Source: DASSFG01 sp035547915 (GTDB lineage Bacteria > Planctomycetota > Planctomycetia > Pirellulales > JAICIG01). From it: a stretch of DNA of 64,000 nucleotides. Made by a program: the position numbers and the translations under genes. Location: assembly GCA_035547915.1 (NCBI GenBank), contig DASZTS010000023.1:372001-436000 (forward strand), read 5' to 3'. The notes beneath the pieces are model-generated. The model saw nothing but the letters and a program-made list of their open reading frames with translations, ran no database searches and was not told the origin of the DNA. This document shows positions 18,001 to 25,683 of the stretch, piece by piece (positions within the stretch are counted from its first letter, which is position 1; each line of letters starts with the position of its first letter).

Positions 18001-19413
18001 GCGGCCGAAGCACAGTCGGCAAGCTGGCAGTCACAGCGGGAGGAATTGGAAACGAAACTCGCGGCGCTGCAAGATGCAGTTGCCAAGGGTACGCAAAGCG
18101 ACAACGAAACCTCGAGCCAGATGGCGGAATTGGAGTCGCTGCGGCAGACGTTGGCGGAGGAGCAACGCTCCTGGCAGGCGGAGCGGCGGGAACTCGAAAG
18201 CCGCCTCGCAAAACAGGAAGAATCCAACGCGCGGGATCTTGCCGATCTGCGCAATGAGTTGGAAGCGGCTCGCCAAACATTGAGCCAGGAGCGCACCGAT
18301 CGGGAGCGCGAACAGCAGTTCGATCGCGGGCAGAGAGACGCAGCGGTGGCCGAGGCCGAAGGGCGAGCGGCCTCTTTGCAGACACAGCTAGCACAGATGG
18401 CCGACGAATTGGAGGCGGCGCGCCGAAGTCTTGGCGAAGAGCGCGAGGCGTCGACGATACGTTCGCAGGTCGAACAGGAAGACGAACGAGGAGCTACGGA
18501 TTCTGGTTTGCTCGAAGAGCACGACTCGTCAATCCAGTCGCCGACCGCCGAACCGACGGAAGACGAACCCACGGCGGAAGAGACGACTGGGCCGGTGTGT
18601 GCAGAAGACATGCTGAGGCGGGATTCCTCAACGCCCGAGACGGAAGTCGCGTTCGAGACACCCGAGTCAAACGCGCCGGTGAGCACTGCCGACCTGCTGA
18701 GCCGATTCGGTATGACCTTGAATGAAGAGGAGGCGGTGACGCCTTCTCCGACGCTGGCGCAAGACGACGACCCCGCCGAGATCGAAGACGAAGAAACGCT
18801 CCGCGAACCGGAGTCGATGCAGCAAGAGGCTCACCACGACGACCAAGATACCATCGACGACTACATGACCCAGCTCATGGCGCGGCTGGGGAAATCGACC
18901 TATGCTCCGCCGGCCCGCACGGAGGAACCACGACCAGCGCCGGCTGCCCGGACGACGCAGCCAGCAACTGTCGTGCGAGCGAAGGACGAGCCAGAGGCAC
19001 CCAAACTGCGCGACCCCAGCGAGATGAGCCGGCGCGCTCCGCCGCCCGAGCGGTCGACCGATCTCTCGGCGATGCGCGAAATCGCCAACCTGAACGCCCG
19101 CGCCGCGATCGACACTCACAATCGCCGCCAAATGGTGCAAGCGTGGTTGAGCAAAGCGGGTGTCATGCTGCTGGCCTTAGGGACAGCCAGCGTCGAGGCC
19201 TGGTTCGGATTGAACGGCAATCCGATCGCCTTCTACTTCGTGGTGCCCTGCTTCATCATCGCCATCGTGTGGGGATGGCAATACTTGCAGATGTCTCAGA
19301 CTCTGAATGCCAGCCGCCGGGCCAACGATGAGCCGCGCCAGGAGGGAGAGGTTGCCAACGGCGTTACCGCCGAGAGCCACACGGAGAGCGAGAGCGATCC
19401 GATTGCTCCCTAA
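15076..19413 (+). CDS. FHA-domain, long coiled-coil repeat protein with two C-terminal membrane segments
   Basis: 1445 residues. Residues 20-115 form an FHA-like domain (VKCTIGTAEDCTVRLAGN, HPVHCLILRG, TRLNGREF, LALGPYEIEVL), a module that usually binds phosphothreonine peptides. Residues 130-1170 are an almost uninterrupted coiled coil made of about ten 81-residue repeats with the recurring core ELNQKSLELA...ARLQAEL. Residues 1170-1290 are acidic and low in complexity. Two membrane segments follow (about 1356-1374 and 1382-1403), then a short polar tail. Topology suggests a very long cytoplasmic rod anchored at its C-terminus in the membrane with an FHA head at the free end. A scaffold or tether role is inferred. 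A PP2C phosphatase gene lies at 24.7 kb but is not adjacent. A clear terminator follows. Confidence 0.92.
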   Translation: MTLETLTAPDQGLLGRPLSRLRLRLAGRGNDRRTIDVEPVKCTIGTAEDCTVRLAGNNVDDPRLHPVHCLILRGAERTIVRRLSPATRLNGREFSDAPLQPGDRLALGPYEIEVLETGEPTSAGKAAVRHQRTDVERPERKPIDKGEQGQKRQAEIEAELAEAKAEIARLTADAKTQAARHFSTQQTLERLRNEVAQTSAQHEKQQARWQAERDGRRTAFDQRAQELAAAIAERSRLQADLAAANQSLARLTTDSAQQAARYNNTHEALVRLQAEQTQSRTLLNEQRTQWQSERRQYELRLVELAQKTVELATAVDENARLKAELSMAKNAHVRLTNEVTTRTAQQEETQTALNRLQAELLRAQSLLEEQRIAAQADRETRLDELQHKSLELASAADETSQLRVKLEQAEEEVARLTIRVASQASQEAETEQTLEHLRAELARAHTSLEEQRTTAEAERESRAAELNQKSLELTVAIEASARLQANLVTAEEEVARLAAETANRAARDAETQETLARVQAELAQSQSLLEEQRASAQTESENRLAELNRKSLELAASIEQVARLEGELSKANEEIAKLSATAESQAACYDETQETLRRLQAEFAQAQSLFEGQQASARAESESRLDQKSLELAASIEQAARLQAELTKANEDVAHLSAAVESQVALYDEAQQTLKQLQAEFAQAKTQFEEKHASALAESEARLAELNHKSLELAMSVEQTTRLQADLARANEELAQATAVAESQTARYEETEATLRQLRAEFAQTRSAFEQQQASAQAENEARLAELDQKSLELAASVEQTARLQAELAKANEELARLTETTESQTADSAEARETVARLKIEFAHAQALLEKQRAGAQAEQDVRQAELNQKSLELAAALDQTSQLQSELTQVKEEVARLTEAADRHAADYDVAQQTLTRTEAELAQTKSLLEERRTNTEAEHDTQAAELNQKSLELATALSEKSTLEAELIQVRDAAEAQSASWQSQREELETKLAALQDAVAKGTQSDNETSSQMAELESLRQTLAEEQRSWQAERRELESRLAKQEESNARDLADLRNELEAARQTLSQERTDREREQQFDRGQRDAAVAEAEGRAASLQTQLAQMADELEAARRSLGEEREASTIRSQVEQEDERGATDSGLLEEHDSSIQSPTAEPTEDEPTAEETTGPVCAEDMLRRDSSTPETEVAFETPESNAPVSTADLLSRFGMTLNEEEAVTPSPTLAQDDDPAEIEDEETLREPESMQQEAHHDDQDTIDDYMTQLMARLGKSTYAPPARTEEPRPAPAARTTQPATVVRAKDEPEAPKLRDPSEMSRRAPPPERSTDLSAMREIANLNARAAIDTHNRRQMVQAWLSKAGVMLLALGTASVEAWFGLNGNPIAFYFVVPCFIIAIVWGWQYLQMSQTLNASRRANDEPRQEGEVANGVTAESHTESESDPIAP
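15720..18000 (+). repeat. Tandem array of about ten 243-bp coding repeats
   Basis: Within the FHA/coiled-coil gene the core encoding KSLELA or its variants recurs at about 15735, 15978, 16222, 16468, 16708, 16945, 17188, 17428, 17675 and 17915, a period of 237-247 bp (79-82 residues). Units 5-8 are the most alike at protein level, suggesting recent amplification in the middle. Unit 6 lacks a few residues before the core. The period is not a whole number of heptads. Confidence 0.8.
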
Positions 19414-19448
19414 CGGGTAATGAGCCTGGTCGGTCAAAAAAAAGAATC

Positions 19449-19480
19449 CACGCCGGTCAATGCACCGGCGTGTTTCATTT
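19449..19480 (+). terminator. Rho-independent terminator after the FHA/coiled-coil gene
   Basis: A perfect 9-bp stem (CACGCCGGT / ACCGGCGTG) with a six-base loop is followed by TTTCATTT, and preceded on the other side by a run of eight A. It sits 36 bp after the stop codon at 19413. The A-run upstream means it could also work leftward, though no leftward gene ends here. Confidence 0.75.
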
Positions 19481-19664
19481 GGGTGCAATGTGACGAGCGG
19501 CTTGTTTCAGCCTCCCGCCACAATTACACTTCTGAGCGTCCTGTTCGAGGTCGCCAAGAAACCTTTCCGGGCAGGCTTGGAAGACCGAAGCTTATGTCGA
19601 GCCTATCCGAGAGCCGGCCTTGCGATTGATAGTCCCTCGCACCAGCCGTCTGCGGAAGATTTCG

Positions 19665-19736
19665 TAGAGGCTGACAAAACCGCTTCGGCGATTCGCGAAG
19701 AACGTGATGTGCCGATCGGTGTTTGGCGACCTCTGA
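19665..19736. repeat. Possible degraded copy of the dispersed hairpin element
   Basis: It begins TAGAGGCTGACAAAACCG and ends with the imperfect inverted partner CGGTGTTTGGCGACCTCTGA. The left arm is very like the arm of the elements at 22298 and 55163 (GGCTGACAAAACCGG). The interior is shorter and not clearly related, so this may be a remnant or chance similarity. Confidence 0.35.
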
Positions 19737-19767
19737 GTTTTTTGGCAGCCCGCGAGAGGTTACAACA

Positions 19768-20895
19768 ATGCGCGCACTGACTCTGACCGCGTTCTTGCTT
19801 GCGTTCGTCCAGTTGGGCTCGTTGGCGGCGGACGCCGCCGCGGAGGAAAAAATGTCGGTCAAGAAATCGACTTTCGGCAAATTGGCCGATGGCCGAGAGG
19901 TCGAACAATACACGCTCGAAAACGGCCGCGGCATGACGGCCAAGGTCATCACGTACGGCGGCATTTTGACGTCGTTGACGACGCCGGACCGCAACGGCAA
20001 GCCGGGCGAGGTCACGCTCGGTTTCGACGCGCTCGAGCCCTATCTGGCGGGCCATCCCTATTTCGGTGCCACCACCGGCCGTGTGGCCAACCGTATTGCC
20101 AAGGGCCGATTCACGATCGACGGAGTCGAATATAAGCTCAAAACGAACAACGGCCCGAATCACTTACACGGCGGCGAAGTCGGTTTCGACAAGGTGCTGT
20201 GGAAAGGCGAACCGGTCACGACCGGGGCCGGCGTCAAGCTCACACACGTCAGCCCGGACGGCGACGAGGGCTATCCGGGCAAACTCACCGTGACGGTGGT
20301 GTACTCCCTGACCGACAAGAACGAGTTGAAGATCGATTATACGGCCACCACAGACAAGGCCACTCCGATCAACCTCACCAACCACACCTACTGGAACTTG
20401 GCCGATGGCGGCAAGAGCGACATCCTCAAGCACGTCCTGACGCTGAATTCCGATCGCTACCTGCCCGCCGATGCCCAGTTGATTCCGACCGGTGAGCTGA
20501 AGAGCGTGCGCGGCACGCCGATGGATTTCACCAAACCGATGGAAATCGGCGCGCGGATGGCCCAGGTGCCAGGCGAGCCCAACGGATACGATCATTGCTA
20601 CGTGTTGAACCAGGACTCACCGGGCACGCTTGTTCTCGCCGCGCGAGTACGTGAGCCGGAAAGTGGTCGAGTGATGGAGATTCACACGACGGAACCCGCG
20701 ATCCAACTCTATACGGGCAATTTCCTCGACGGCACGCTCAAGTCGCGGGGAGCCACCTACAAGCAGCACCACGCCTTCTGTCTCGAAGCCGAGCACTACC
20801 CCGATTCGATCAACCAGCCCGCCTTCCCCACGACGTTGCTCAAGCCCGGTCAAACGTATCGCCAGACGACAGTGCATCGCTTCTCGGTCGAATAA
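19768..20895 (+). CDS. galM: Aldose 1-epimerase (mutarotase), exported
   Basis: 375 residues. It interconverts alpha and beta anomers of aldoses such as galactose and glucose. The start at 19768 (ATG, with GAGAGG upstream) gives a clear signal peptide of about 25 residues (MRALTLTAFLLAFVQLGSLAADA), so the enzyme should act outside the cytoplasm. This is common in planctomycetes that degrade polysaccharides. Family motifs: YGGILTSL, GATTGRVANRI, NNGPNHLHGG with the first catalytic-site His, LTNHTYWNL with the second, and FCLEAEHYPDSIN with the catalytic Glu. Length is normal for the family after signal removal. No other sugar genes are adjacent. Confidence 0.95.
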   Translation: MRALTLTAFLLAFVQLGSLAADAAAEEKMSVKKSTFGKLADGREVEQYTLENGRGMTAKVITYGGILTSLTTPDRNGKPGEVTLGFDALEPYLAGHPYFGATTGRVANRIAKGRFTIDGVEYKLKTNNGPNHLHGGEVGFDKVLWKGEPVTTGAGVKLTHVSPDGDEGYPGKLTVTVVYSLTDKNELKIDYTATTDKATPINLTNHTYWNLADGGKSDILKHVLTLNSDRYLPADAQLIPTGELKSVRGTPMDFTKPMEIGARMAQVPGEPNGYDHCYVLNQDSPGTLVLAARVREPESGRVMEIHTTEPAIQLYTGNFLDGTLKSRGATYKQHHAFCLEAEHYPDSINQPAFPTTLLKPGQTYRQTTVHRFSVE

Positions 20896-20953
20896 AGGCG
20901 GTTTGTCGAGCTGAACAAGCAGGCATAAGGGTGCCTCGCTCAGCCGTACGTAG

Positions 20954-22237
20954 TCAACGTCGCGTGGATTCTTGGAGTGATCCGTATCGGCGCAGCTCGG
21001 GCCATAGCCAGGCGATCACGGCCACGACCAGGAGCGTACCGGCGCCACCCGAGACGACCGAGATCAGCGGACTGAACATCTCGGCGATCAGGCCCGATTC
21101 GAATGCCCCCAGTTCGTTCGAGGCCCCGATGAAGACGCTGTTGATCGCCGACACACGTCCGCGCATCTCGTCGGGCGTCAGCAGTTGCACGAGCGTGTGC
21201 CGGATGACGACGCTGACGATGTCGAACGCACCGGTGAGAAAGAGCATCAAGAGCGAGAGCGAATACGATCGCGAATAGCCGAAAACGATCGTCGCGATTC
21301 CGAAGCCGGCCACGACCCAGAGCAATGTCGCGCCCGCGTGCTTGATCGGCGGTCGATGCGCGAGCAGAAAGGAAAAGACGAGTGCACCCACCGCGGGTGC
21401 CGTGCGCAACCACCCGTAGCCCTGCGGGCCGACCTGCAAAATATCGTCGGCGTACACCGGCAGAAGCGCGACCGCTCCGCCCAGCAAGACGGCGAACATG
21501 TCGAGAGTCATGGCCGCCAGGATGACCTTGTTGCGGCACACGAAGCGGAAACCGGCCAGCAAGGCCTCCCCCGTCGCGGTCGTAGCTGTAATGGCGTGTC
21601 GTGGCACGTGAACCGTCGACAGCAACGCAAAAAAGATAAAAGTCGCCAGAGCGTCGGCCACGTAAACCGGCCATGCCACCTTGGCCTGCGCGATGATCTG
21701 GCCGCAGACGGCGGGCCCGATGATGGCCGCCAACTGAAAGCCGGTCATGTTCCACGTCACCGCGTTGCTGAACACCTCGCGCGGAACGATGTGCGGCAAC
21801 AGCGAGGCTTTGGCGGGTTGCAGGAAGGCGCGGGCTACGCCGCTGATGAACAGCGCCACGAACATCAGCGCCACCGGGCCTCGCGTCAACGAGACCCACG
21901 CCAGGAAGAGCGAACAGACCGCCATCGAGAACATGGTGATCATGACGATCACCTTGCGATGGGAACGGTCGGCCTGATGGCCGGCGGGCAGGGTCAGGGC
22001 CACGACCGGAATGAATTGCACCAAGCCGATCAGGCCGAGCATCAGCTTCGACCGGGTCCGTTCGAAGACCTCCCACTGCACCGCGGCCGTCTGCATCTGC
22101 ATGCCAAAGATAGCGAGTGCGTTGCCGACCAGATAGAGTCGAAAGTTCCACAACCGCAACGCAGCGTACGGATCGTGCGGCGTAGTGATGAGCGCCGCCG
22201 GCTCGGGTTCGCTCTCGATGCTGTCGTCAAGGCTCAT
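20954..22237 (-). CDS. MFS transporter of the EntS/MFS_3 type
   Basis: 427 residues with about 12 hydrophobic segments. Seen: FRLYLVGNALAIFGMQMQ in the first helix, the loop LPAGHQADRSHRKVI (the MFS loop 2-3 signature, in the form G-x-x-A-D-R-x-x-R/K), ARAFLQPAKASLLPHIVPRE and NAVTWNMTGFQLAAIIGPAVCGQI, which are typical of the EntS/macrolide-efflux-like MFS_3 group. An efflux role is likely, but the substrate cannot be read from sequence. Transcribed leftward. The upstream gap to the next gene contains a dispersed hairpin element. Confidence 0.88.
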   Translation of the reverse strand: MSLDDSIESEPEPAALITTPHDPYAALRLWNFRLYLVGNALAIFGMQMQTAAVQWEVFERTRSKLMLGLIGLVQFIPVVALTLPAGHQADRSHRKVIVMITMFSMAVCSLFLAWVSLTRGPVALMFVALFISGVARAFLQPAKASLLPHIVPREVFSNAVTWNMTGFQLAAIIGPAVCGQIIAQAKVAWPVYVADALATFIFFALLSTVHVPRHAITATTATGEALLAGFRFVCRNKVILAAMTLDMFAVLLGGAVALLPVYADDILQVGPQGYGWLRTAPAVGALVFSFLLAHRPPIKHAGATLLWVVAGFGIATIVFGYSRSYSLSLLMLFLTGAFDIVSVVIRHTLVQLLTPDEMRGRVSAINSVFIGASNELGAFESGLIAEMFSPLISVVSGGAGTLLVVAVIAWLWPELRRYGSLQESTRR

Positions 22238-22297
22238 ACGTCAATACCGGTCGGCATGCGGGACAACGCCCGCGCAGCAGGGCCGATTTCCGTGTAA

Positions 22298-22395
22298 GAG
22301 CGGCTGACAGAACCCGAAGGCCGGAACGTCGTGGGCAAAAGGCCGGCCGTGAAACGTCGTTTTTTTGGAGCTCGATCCGGTCTTGTCGGTTGCTC
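22298..22395. repeat. Dispersed hairpin-forming element, copy A
   Basis: 98 bp with imperfect inverted ends (GAGCGGCTGACAGAACCCG at the left; reverse complement of the right end is GAGCAACCGACAAGACCGG). A hand alignment with 55169-55264 matches at about 79 of 96 positions without gaps and in the same orientation. It lies between the stop of the lipobox protein gene and the start of the MFS gene. It is non-coding and could be a MITE-like or REP-like element or an RNA hairpin. Confidence 0.7.
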
Positions 22396-22447
22396 CAAGA
22401 GACGGCGCGAGATGCTCTGCGGACCCAAGTTGTATTCCACCCGATCG

Positions 22448-23005
22448 TCACGTGCCCGTGCGGTCCACGACCTCGATTCCCTGTTCGTGCGCGATCGTCG
22501 TGATCTTCGGCAACGATTGCTTCAACAAATCGCCCGCCGAAACGGTACGAGCACTACCGTCGGCCGTATGAAAGATCAGCTTGTAGTCGGTGCGCGTGCC
22601 GCGCCGCGTGCGGCGTTGCTCGGCGACGACCTCGATCGTTTTAACGTGCCGCAGGTCGATCTCCTGCACATTGGGCATGAACCAGAACCCAGTTCGCACG
22701 GTGAGCTGATTACGATCGATATCGACACGGTCGAGGAAGATGCCCGGAGCGACGACGATCAGCGCCACCGGCCCTCCGATGAGCAGTACGTATCCGAGCC
22801 GTTTATTGCGAGTGCGTACGGCCGCGCCGACCGCAGTGGCCGCGATCGAGCCCAGCACCACAGCCAACGGGACCCACACCGAGAAGGTGAAGGTGGTCTT
22901 GTCGCCTGTGGTCGATTCGTCGACGCAGCCCGCCAAGAAGCAGACCCATGCGGTCAGCCCGGCGAAGCGGCAAGCGCGCCAGACATCGGCCGAACGGATA
23001 GTCAT
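22448..23005 (-). CDS. Membrane protein with lipobox and PH-like C-terminal domain
   Basis: 185 residues. An N-terminal hydrophobic stretch ends in a lipobox-like LAGC (Cys27), followed by two membrane segments (about 44-62 and 69-90, with GYVLLIGGPVALIVVAPGIFL). The C-terminal 95 residues (DRVDIDRNQLTVRTGFWF, QEIDLRHVKTIEVV, DYKLIFHTADGSARTV) look like a small bacterial PH-type beta domain. Whether Cys27 is really lipidated is uncertain because two transmembrane helices follow it. Leftward, 83 bp downstream of the glycosyltransferase. Function unknown. Confidence 0.75.
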   Translation of the reverse strand: MTIRSADVWRACRFAGLTAWVCFLAGCVDESTTGDKTTFTFSVWVPLAVVLGSIAATAVGAAVRTRNKRLGYVLLIGGPVALIVVAPGIFLDRVDIDRNQLTVRTGFWFMPNVQEIDLRHVKTIEVVAEQRRTRRGTRTDYKLIFHTADGSARTVSAGDLLKQSLPKITTIAHEQGIEVVDRTGT

Positions 23006-23088
23006 AATGCCCTCTGCTATTCAATCGCTGCACGCGCACCGGATAGAACGCGATGCGCAGCTTAGCGGACCCAGCGGAGGGGCACAAG

Positions 23089-23967
23089 TTAACGGTCGAA
23101 GACCGAATAGCGCACGATGCAGTACAAGGCGCGGAAGCCGTCTTTCCAGGTGATTTTCTTCCCCTCGGCGTAGGTGCGGCCACGGTACGTAATCGGCCGC
23201 TCGTAGATGCGCACACCCGGCATCTTGGCCACCTTGGCGGTCAGCTCCGGCTCGATCCCGAACCGCTGCTCGCGCAAGGTCGGTCCGACGCGCTGGATGA
23301 CGTCGCGGCGGAAGGCCTTGTAGCACGTCTCCATGTCGGAGAGGTTGAGGTTCGTCAGGCAATTGGAGAGGAAGGTCAGCATCTTGTTGCCGACGGAATG
23401 CCAGAAATAGAGCACACGCTGGTTGTCGCCGGCAAACCGGCTGCCGAACACCACGTCGGCCTCGTCTTCGATGATCGGCTGGATGAGCTTCTCGAATTCC
23501 GCCGGATCGTATTCCAAATCGGCATCCTGCACGATCACCACGTCGCCCTTGGCGTGACTGAACCCCGTGCGCAGCGCCGATCCTTTTCCCTGGTTGGTTT
23601 CGTGCATCACGATCGTCAGGTCGGATGCACCTTCCCACTTTTTGAGAAGCTCGCGGGTACCATCGGTACTGCCGTCATCGACAATGATGATCTGCACCGG
23701 CACTCCCGCGGTACGCACGCGCGAGACGACTTCTTCGATCGTCCGCACCTCGTTGTAGACCGGGATGACGACCGATAGCAGGAAATGATCGGGAATGCGA
23801 TAGATGCCCAGCCGCCGGCAGGTGCTCTTGCCCAGCAGATGCTCGATGAGTTCCATCCGGTCGCAGGCGGTGCCGTGGGAGCAGGCCTCGGCCCACTGCT
23901 TGAGCAAATGCCGTGCATCGTCCGGACTCAGCACGGAAGGATCCTCACAGGTTGCGGTTTCGCTCAT
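23089..23967 (-). CDS. Family 2 glycosyltransferase, dolichol-phosphate-mannose-synthase-like
   Basis: 292 residues. A GT-A fold inverting glycosyltransferase using a nucleotide-sugar donor, probably with a polyprenyl phosphate or glycan acceptor. Seen from about residue 65: LLSVVIPVYNEVRTIEEVV, IIIVDDGSTDGT (nucleotide binding), QGKGSALRTGFSHAKGDVVI, QDADLEYDP (the DXD-type metal site) and a C-terminal region ending KDGFRALYCIVRYS typical of DPM1-like bacterial enzymes. No C-terminal membrane helices are present. A 60-residue N-terminal extension (with HLLKQWAEACSHGTACD) precedes the catalytic domain and has no assigned role. The start at 23967 is ATG. Confidence 0.9.
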   Translation of the reverse strand: MSETATCEDPSVLSPDDARHLLKQWAEACSHGTACDRMELIEHLLGKSTCRRLGIYRIPDHFLLSVVIPVYNEVRTIEEVVSRVRTAGVPVQIIIVDDGSTDGTRELLKKWEGASDLTIVMHETNQGKGSALRTGFSHAKGDVVIVQDADLEYDPAEFEKLIQPIIEDEADVVFGSRFAGDNQRVLYFWHSVGNKMLTFLSNCLTNLNLSDMETCYKAFRRDVIQRVGPTLREQRFGIEPELTAKVAKMPGVRIYERPITYRGRTYAEGKKITWKDGFRALYCIVRYSVFDR

Positions 23968-24365
23968 CGGGCATCGACTCTCTGGAAGGTTGGCCTGCCA
24001 TCGTATGTTCGGGGGCGGAAACGGGGCAAGACCGGTTTCTACCCGGTTAATTGTGTGCTGTCGCGCGAGTGGTATCTTACCACGAGCAGCAGGCCGTCGC
24101 TGGCGAAGGAATGTGCGTGAACGGCAATGTTGGACAATCGTGCAACGACTGGTGCGGATCGCAACACTACGCGGCGGAATGGCAACCTCTTCTGAGGGGC
24201 CACTCCTCGGCCTTCAGCGAGCGGCTCGTGGCGGCGGGGGGAACGGGCACTCGTTTTCGCACGCAGCGCGGCCCGCGCACACTCGGTGGGTGATGTGGTC
24301 TTCGGCAATCGGGGATTCCGCGTCCGCCGAAAGGGGGCGGCGGTTCCGGTCGCGAAGTGATTCCC
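23968..24365. other. Intergenic stretch with ambiguous coding potential
   Basis: No gene is convincing. A small inverted repeat GTGGTA-TCT-TACCAC lies at 24069-24083. Leftward open frames overlap here (24167-24481, 24214-24474). One of them reads like a plausible protein tail (SPIAEDHITHRVCAGRAACE), so the small gene at 24366-24602 may originally have extended further left through a frameshift. Confidence 0.35.
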
Positions 24366-24602
24366 CTAGCGCCAGAATGACTCGCGACCCGCCGCGCGAG
24401 CTCCGGGACGATATTCGGGAAAATCGCCAATCGGGGCACGTTTGGCAGCCGAAATGGGCGGTACCGCGCGCCATTCGACACCGGCCGTGTGTCGATGTTC
24501 GACCGAAACCGGCGCGGTGGGGGAACTACGATGCTCTAGTCCGAGGTGCAAAGGCCACGCGGTCGCCAGGACGAAAAGTATCGTTGCGATTGCAGCAGTC
24601 AT
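24366..24602 (-). CDS. Small protein with signal peptide; possibly truncated by frameshift
   Basis: 78 residues. The ATG at 24602 has a strong GGAGGG ribosome-binding site ten bases upstream, the best support for a gene. An N-terminal hydrophobic stretch (MTAAIATILFVLATAWPLHL) looks like a signal peptide or anchor. The rest is polar and Pro/Arg-rich with no family I recognise. It is divergent from the PP2C gene. The frame closes at 24366 while an overlapping frame continues leftward, so a longer ancestral gene broken by frameshift is possible. Confidence 0.45.
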   Translation of the reverse strand: MTAAIATILFVLATAWPLHLGLEHRSSPTAPVSVEHRHTAGVEWRAVPPISAAKRAPIGDFPEYRPGARAAGRESFWR

Positions 24603-24725
24603 GGATTCAACGCCCTCCGCAAGAACGCTGTCATAGGTCGCAAAGATCGTGCCGATTCTAGGCGAGAAGGCACAAAAGTTGCTATATCAATCCTGCTCGA
24701 AGCAATCTTACTCGAAGCGACCTCT

Positions 24726-25640
24726 ATGATTCTCAATACGTTCAACGTACCGCACGCACACTACAACGCCGCACCAGGCACCATCGACTGTTTCGGAATG
24801 ACCGATCGTGGCTTCGTTCGCGAGCTCAACGAAGATCAGTTTCTGGTGGGCGAGCTCCTCAAATCGCTACGTGTCCACCACACCAGCATCGGCTTTCAAG
24901 AATCGACTCGGCTGGGTGGCCCGCACGGGCAACTGCTGCTGGTGGCCGACGGGTTGGGGGGGCACGCTTCGGGTGAGCGGGCCAGCACGATCGCCGTCGA
25001 CTGCCTCGCACAGTTCGCCGTGAATGCGATGCACTGGTGCTCTCGGCTGGACGACTGCGACGACGAACAGGTGTTCGCCGAGTGGCGGCAAGCGCTGAAG
25101 GCGTGCGACTTGGCGATCCATGCCGAGGCGGAAGCGCGCCCCGACCGTCGAGGGATGGGCACCACGCTCACGATGGCATACGTTGCCTGGCCCAGCGCCT
25201 ACATCCTGCACGCCGGCGACAGCCGCTGTTATTTATTGCGTCAGGGACGGCTGGAACGAGTAACGACCGATCACACGCTGGCCCAAAGATTCGTAGAGGC
25301 GGGAGTGCTGGGCGCCGAACAAGCGAACGGATCGCGGTTCAGCCACGTGCTCTGGAATGCCATCGGAGGCACCGAGGACGGCGTGACGGTCGAAGCGCAT
25401 AAGCTCGGCCTGGAACTAGGGGATGTCTTGCTGCTCTGCACCGACGGTCTGACCAAAGAGGTTGACGAGCCGCAAATCGCGCGACTGCTCAGCGACGAGG
25501 CGGACGCCGCCGAATGCTGCCGACGATTGATCGAGGCCGCCAACGACGCCGGCGGTGGCGACAATACCACGGTCGTGGTCGCCCGGTTCGTGCCGGAGTC
25601 GGTGGAAATCTCCGTGCGGCCACGATCGGTGCCGAGCTAA
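24726..25640 (+). CDS. PP2C-type Ser/Thr protein phosphatase
   Basis: 304 residues. A metal-dependent PPM/PP2C phosphatase, the usual partner of Hanks-type kinases and FHA proteins in planctomycetes. Motifs in order: GMTDRGFVRELNEDQFLV, VADGLGGHASGERAS (metal-binding Asp-Gly), GMGTTLTMAY, YILHAGDSRCYLLRQGRLER, TTDHTLAQ, LLLCTDGLTKEVDE and GGGDNTTVVVARF (last metal-binding Asp). These cover the expected catalytic set. It is soluble, with no membrane segment. The start at 24726 is chosen just before the domain. The frame is open upstream without similarity and without a clear ribosome-binding site. Two direct copies of CTCGAAGC, 15 bp apart (24696, 24711), lie just upstream. No kinase gene is in the window. 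Confidence 0.93.
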   Translation: MILNTFNVPHAHYNAAPGTIDCFGMTDRGFVRELNEDQFLVGELLKSLRVHHTSIGFQESTRLGGPHGQLLLVADGLGGHASGERASTIAVDCLAQFAVNAMHWCSRLDDCDDEQVFAEWRQALKACDLAIHAEAEARPDRRGMGTTLTMAYVAWPSAYILHAGDSRCYLLRQGRLERVTTDHTLAQRFVEAGVLGAEQANGSRFSHVLWNAIGGTEDGVTVEAHKLGLELGDVLLLCTDGLTKEVDEPQIARLLSDEADAAECCRRLIEAANDAGGGDNTTVVVARFVPESVEISVRPRSVPS

Positions 25641-25683
25641 CAAACAGCACGAGCGGCGCCGCGTCGGCGTCGAGTTGGACTCG

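Larger units (their letters stand above)
19414..19767. other. Intergenic region between the FHA gene and galM
   Basis: It holds a terminator (19449-19480), a 15-bp half copy (19600-19614, AGCCTATCCGAGAGC) of the inverted end of the element found at 40557-40620, and a possible degraded dispersed element (19665-19736). I see no gene in it. Confidence 0.55.

Noticed and set aside
23053..23778. A 241-codon rightward frame opposite the GT2 glycosyltransferase
   Set aside because: The glycosyltransferase on the minus strand is unmistakable, so this is a shadow frame.
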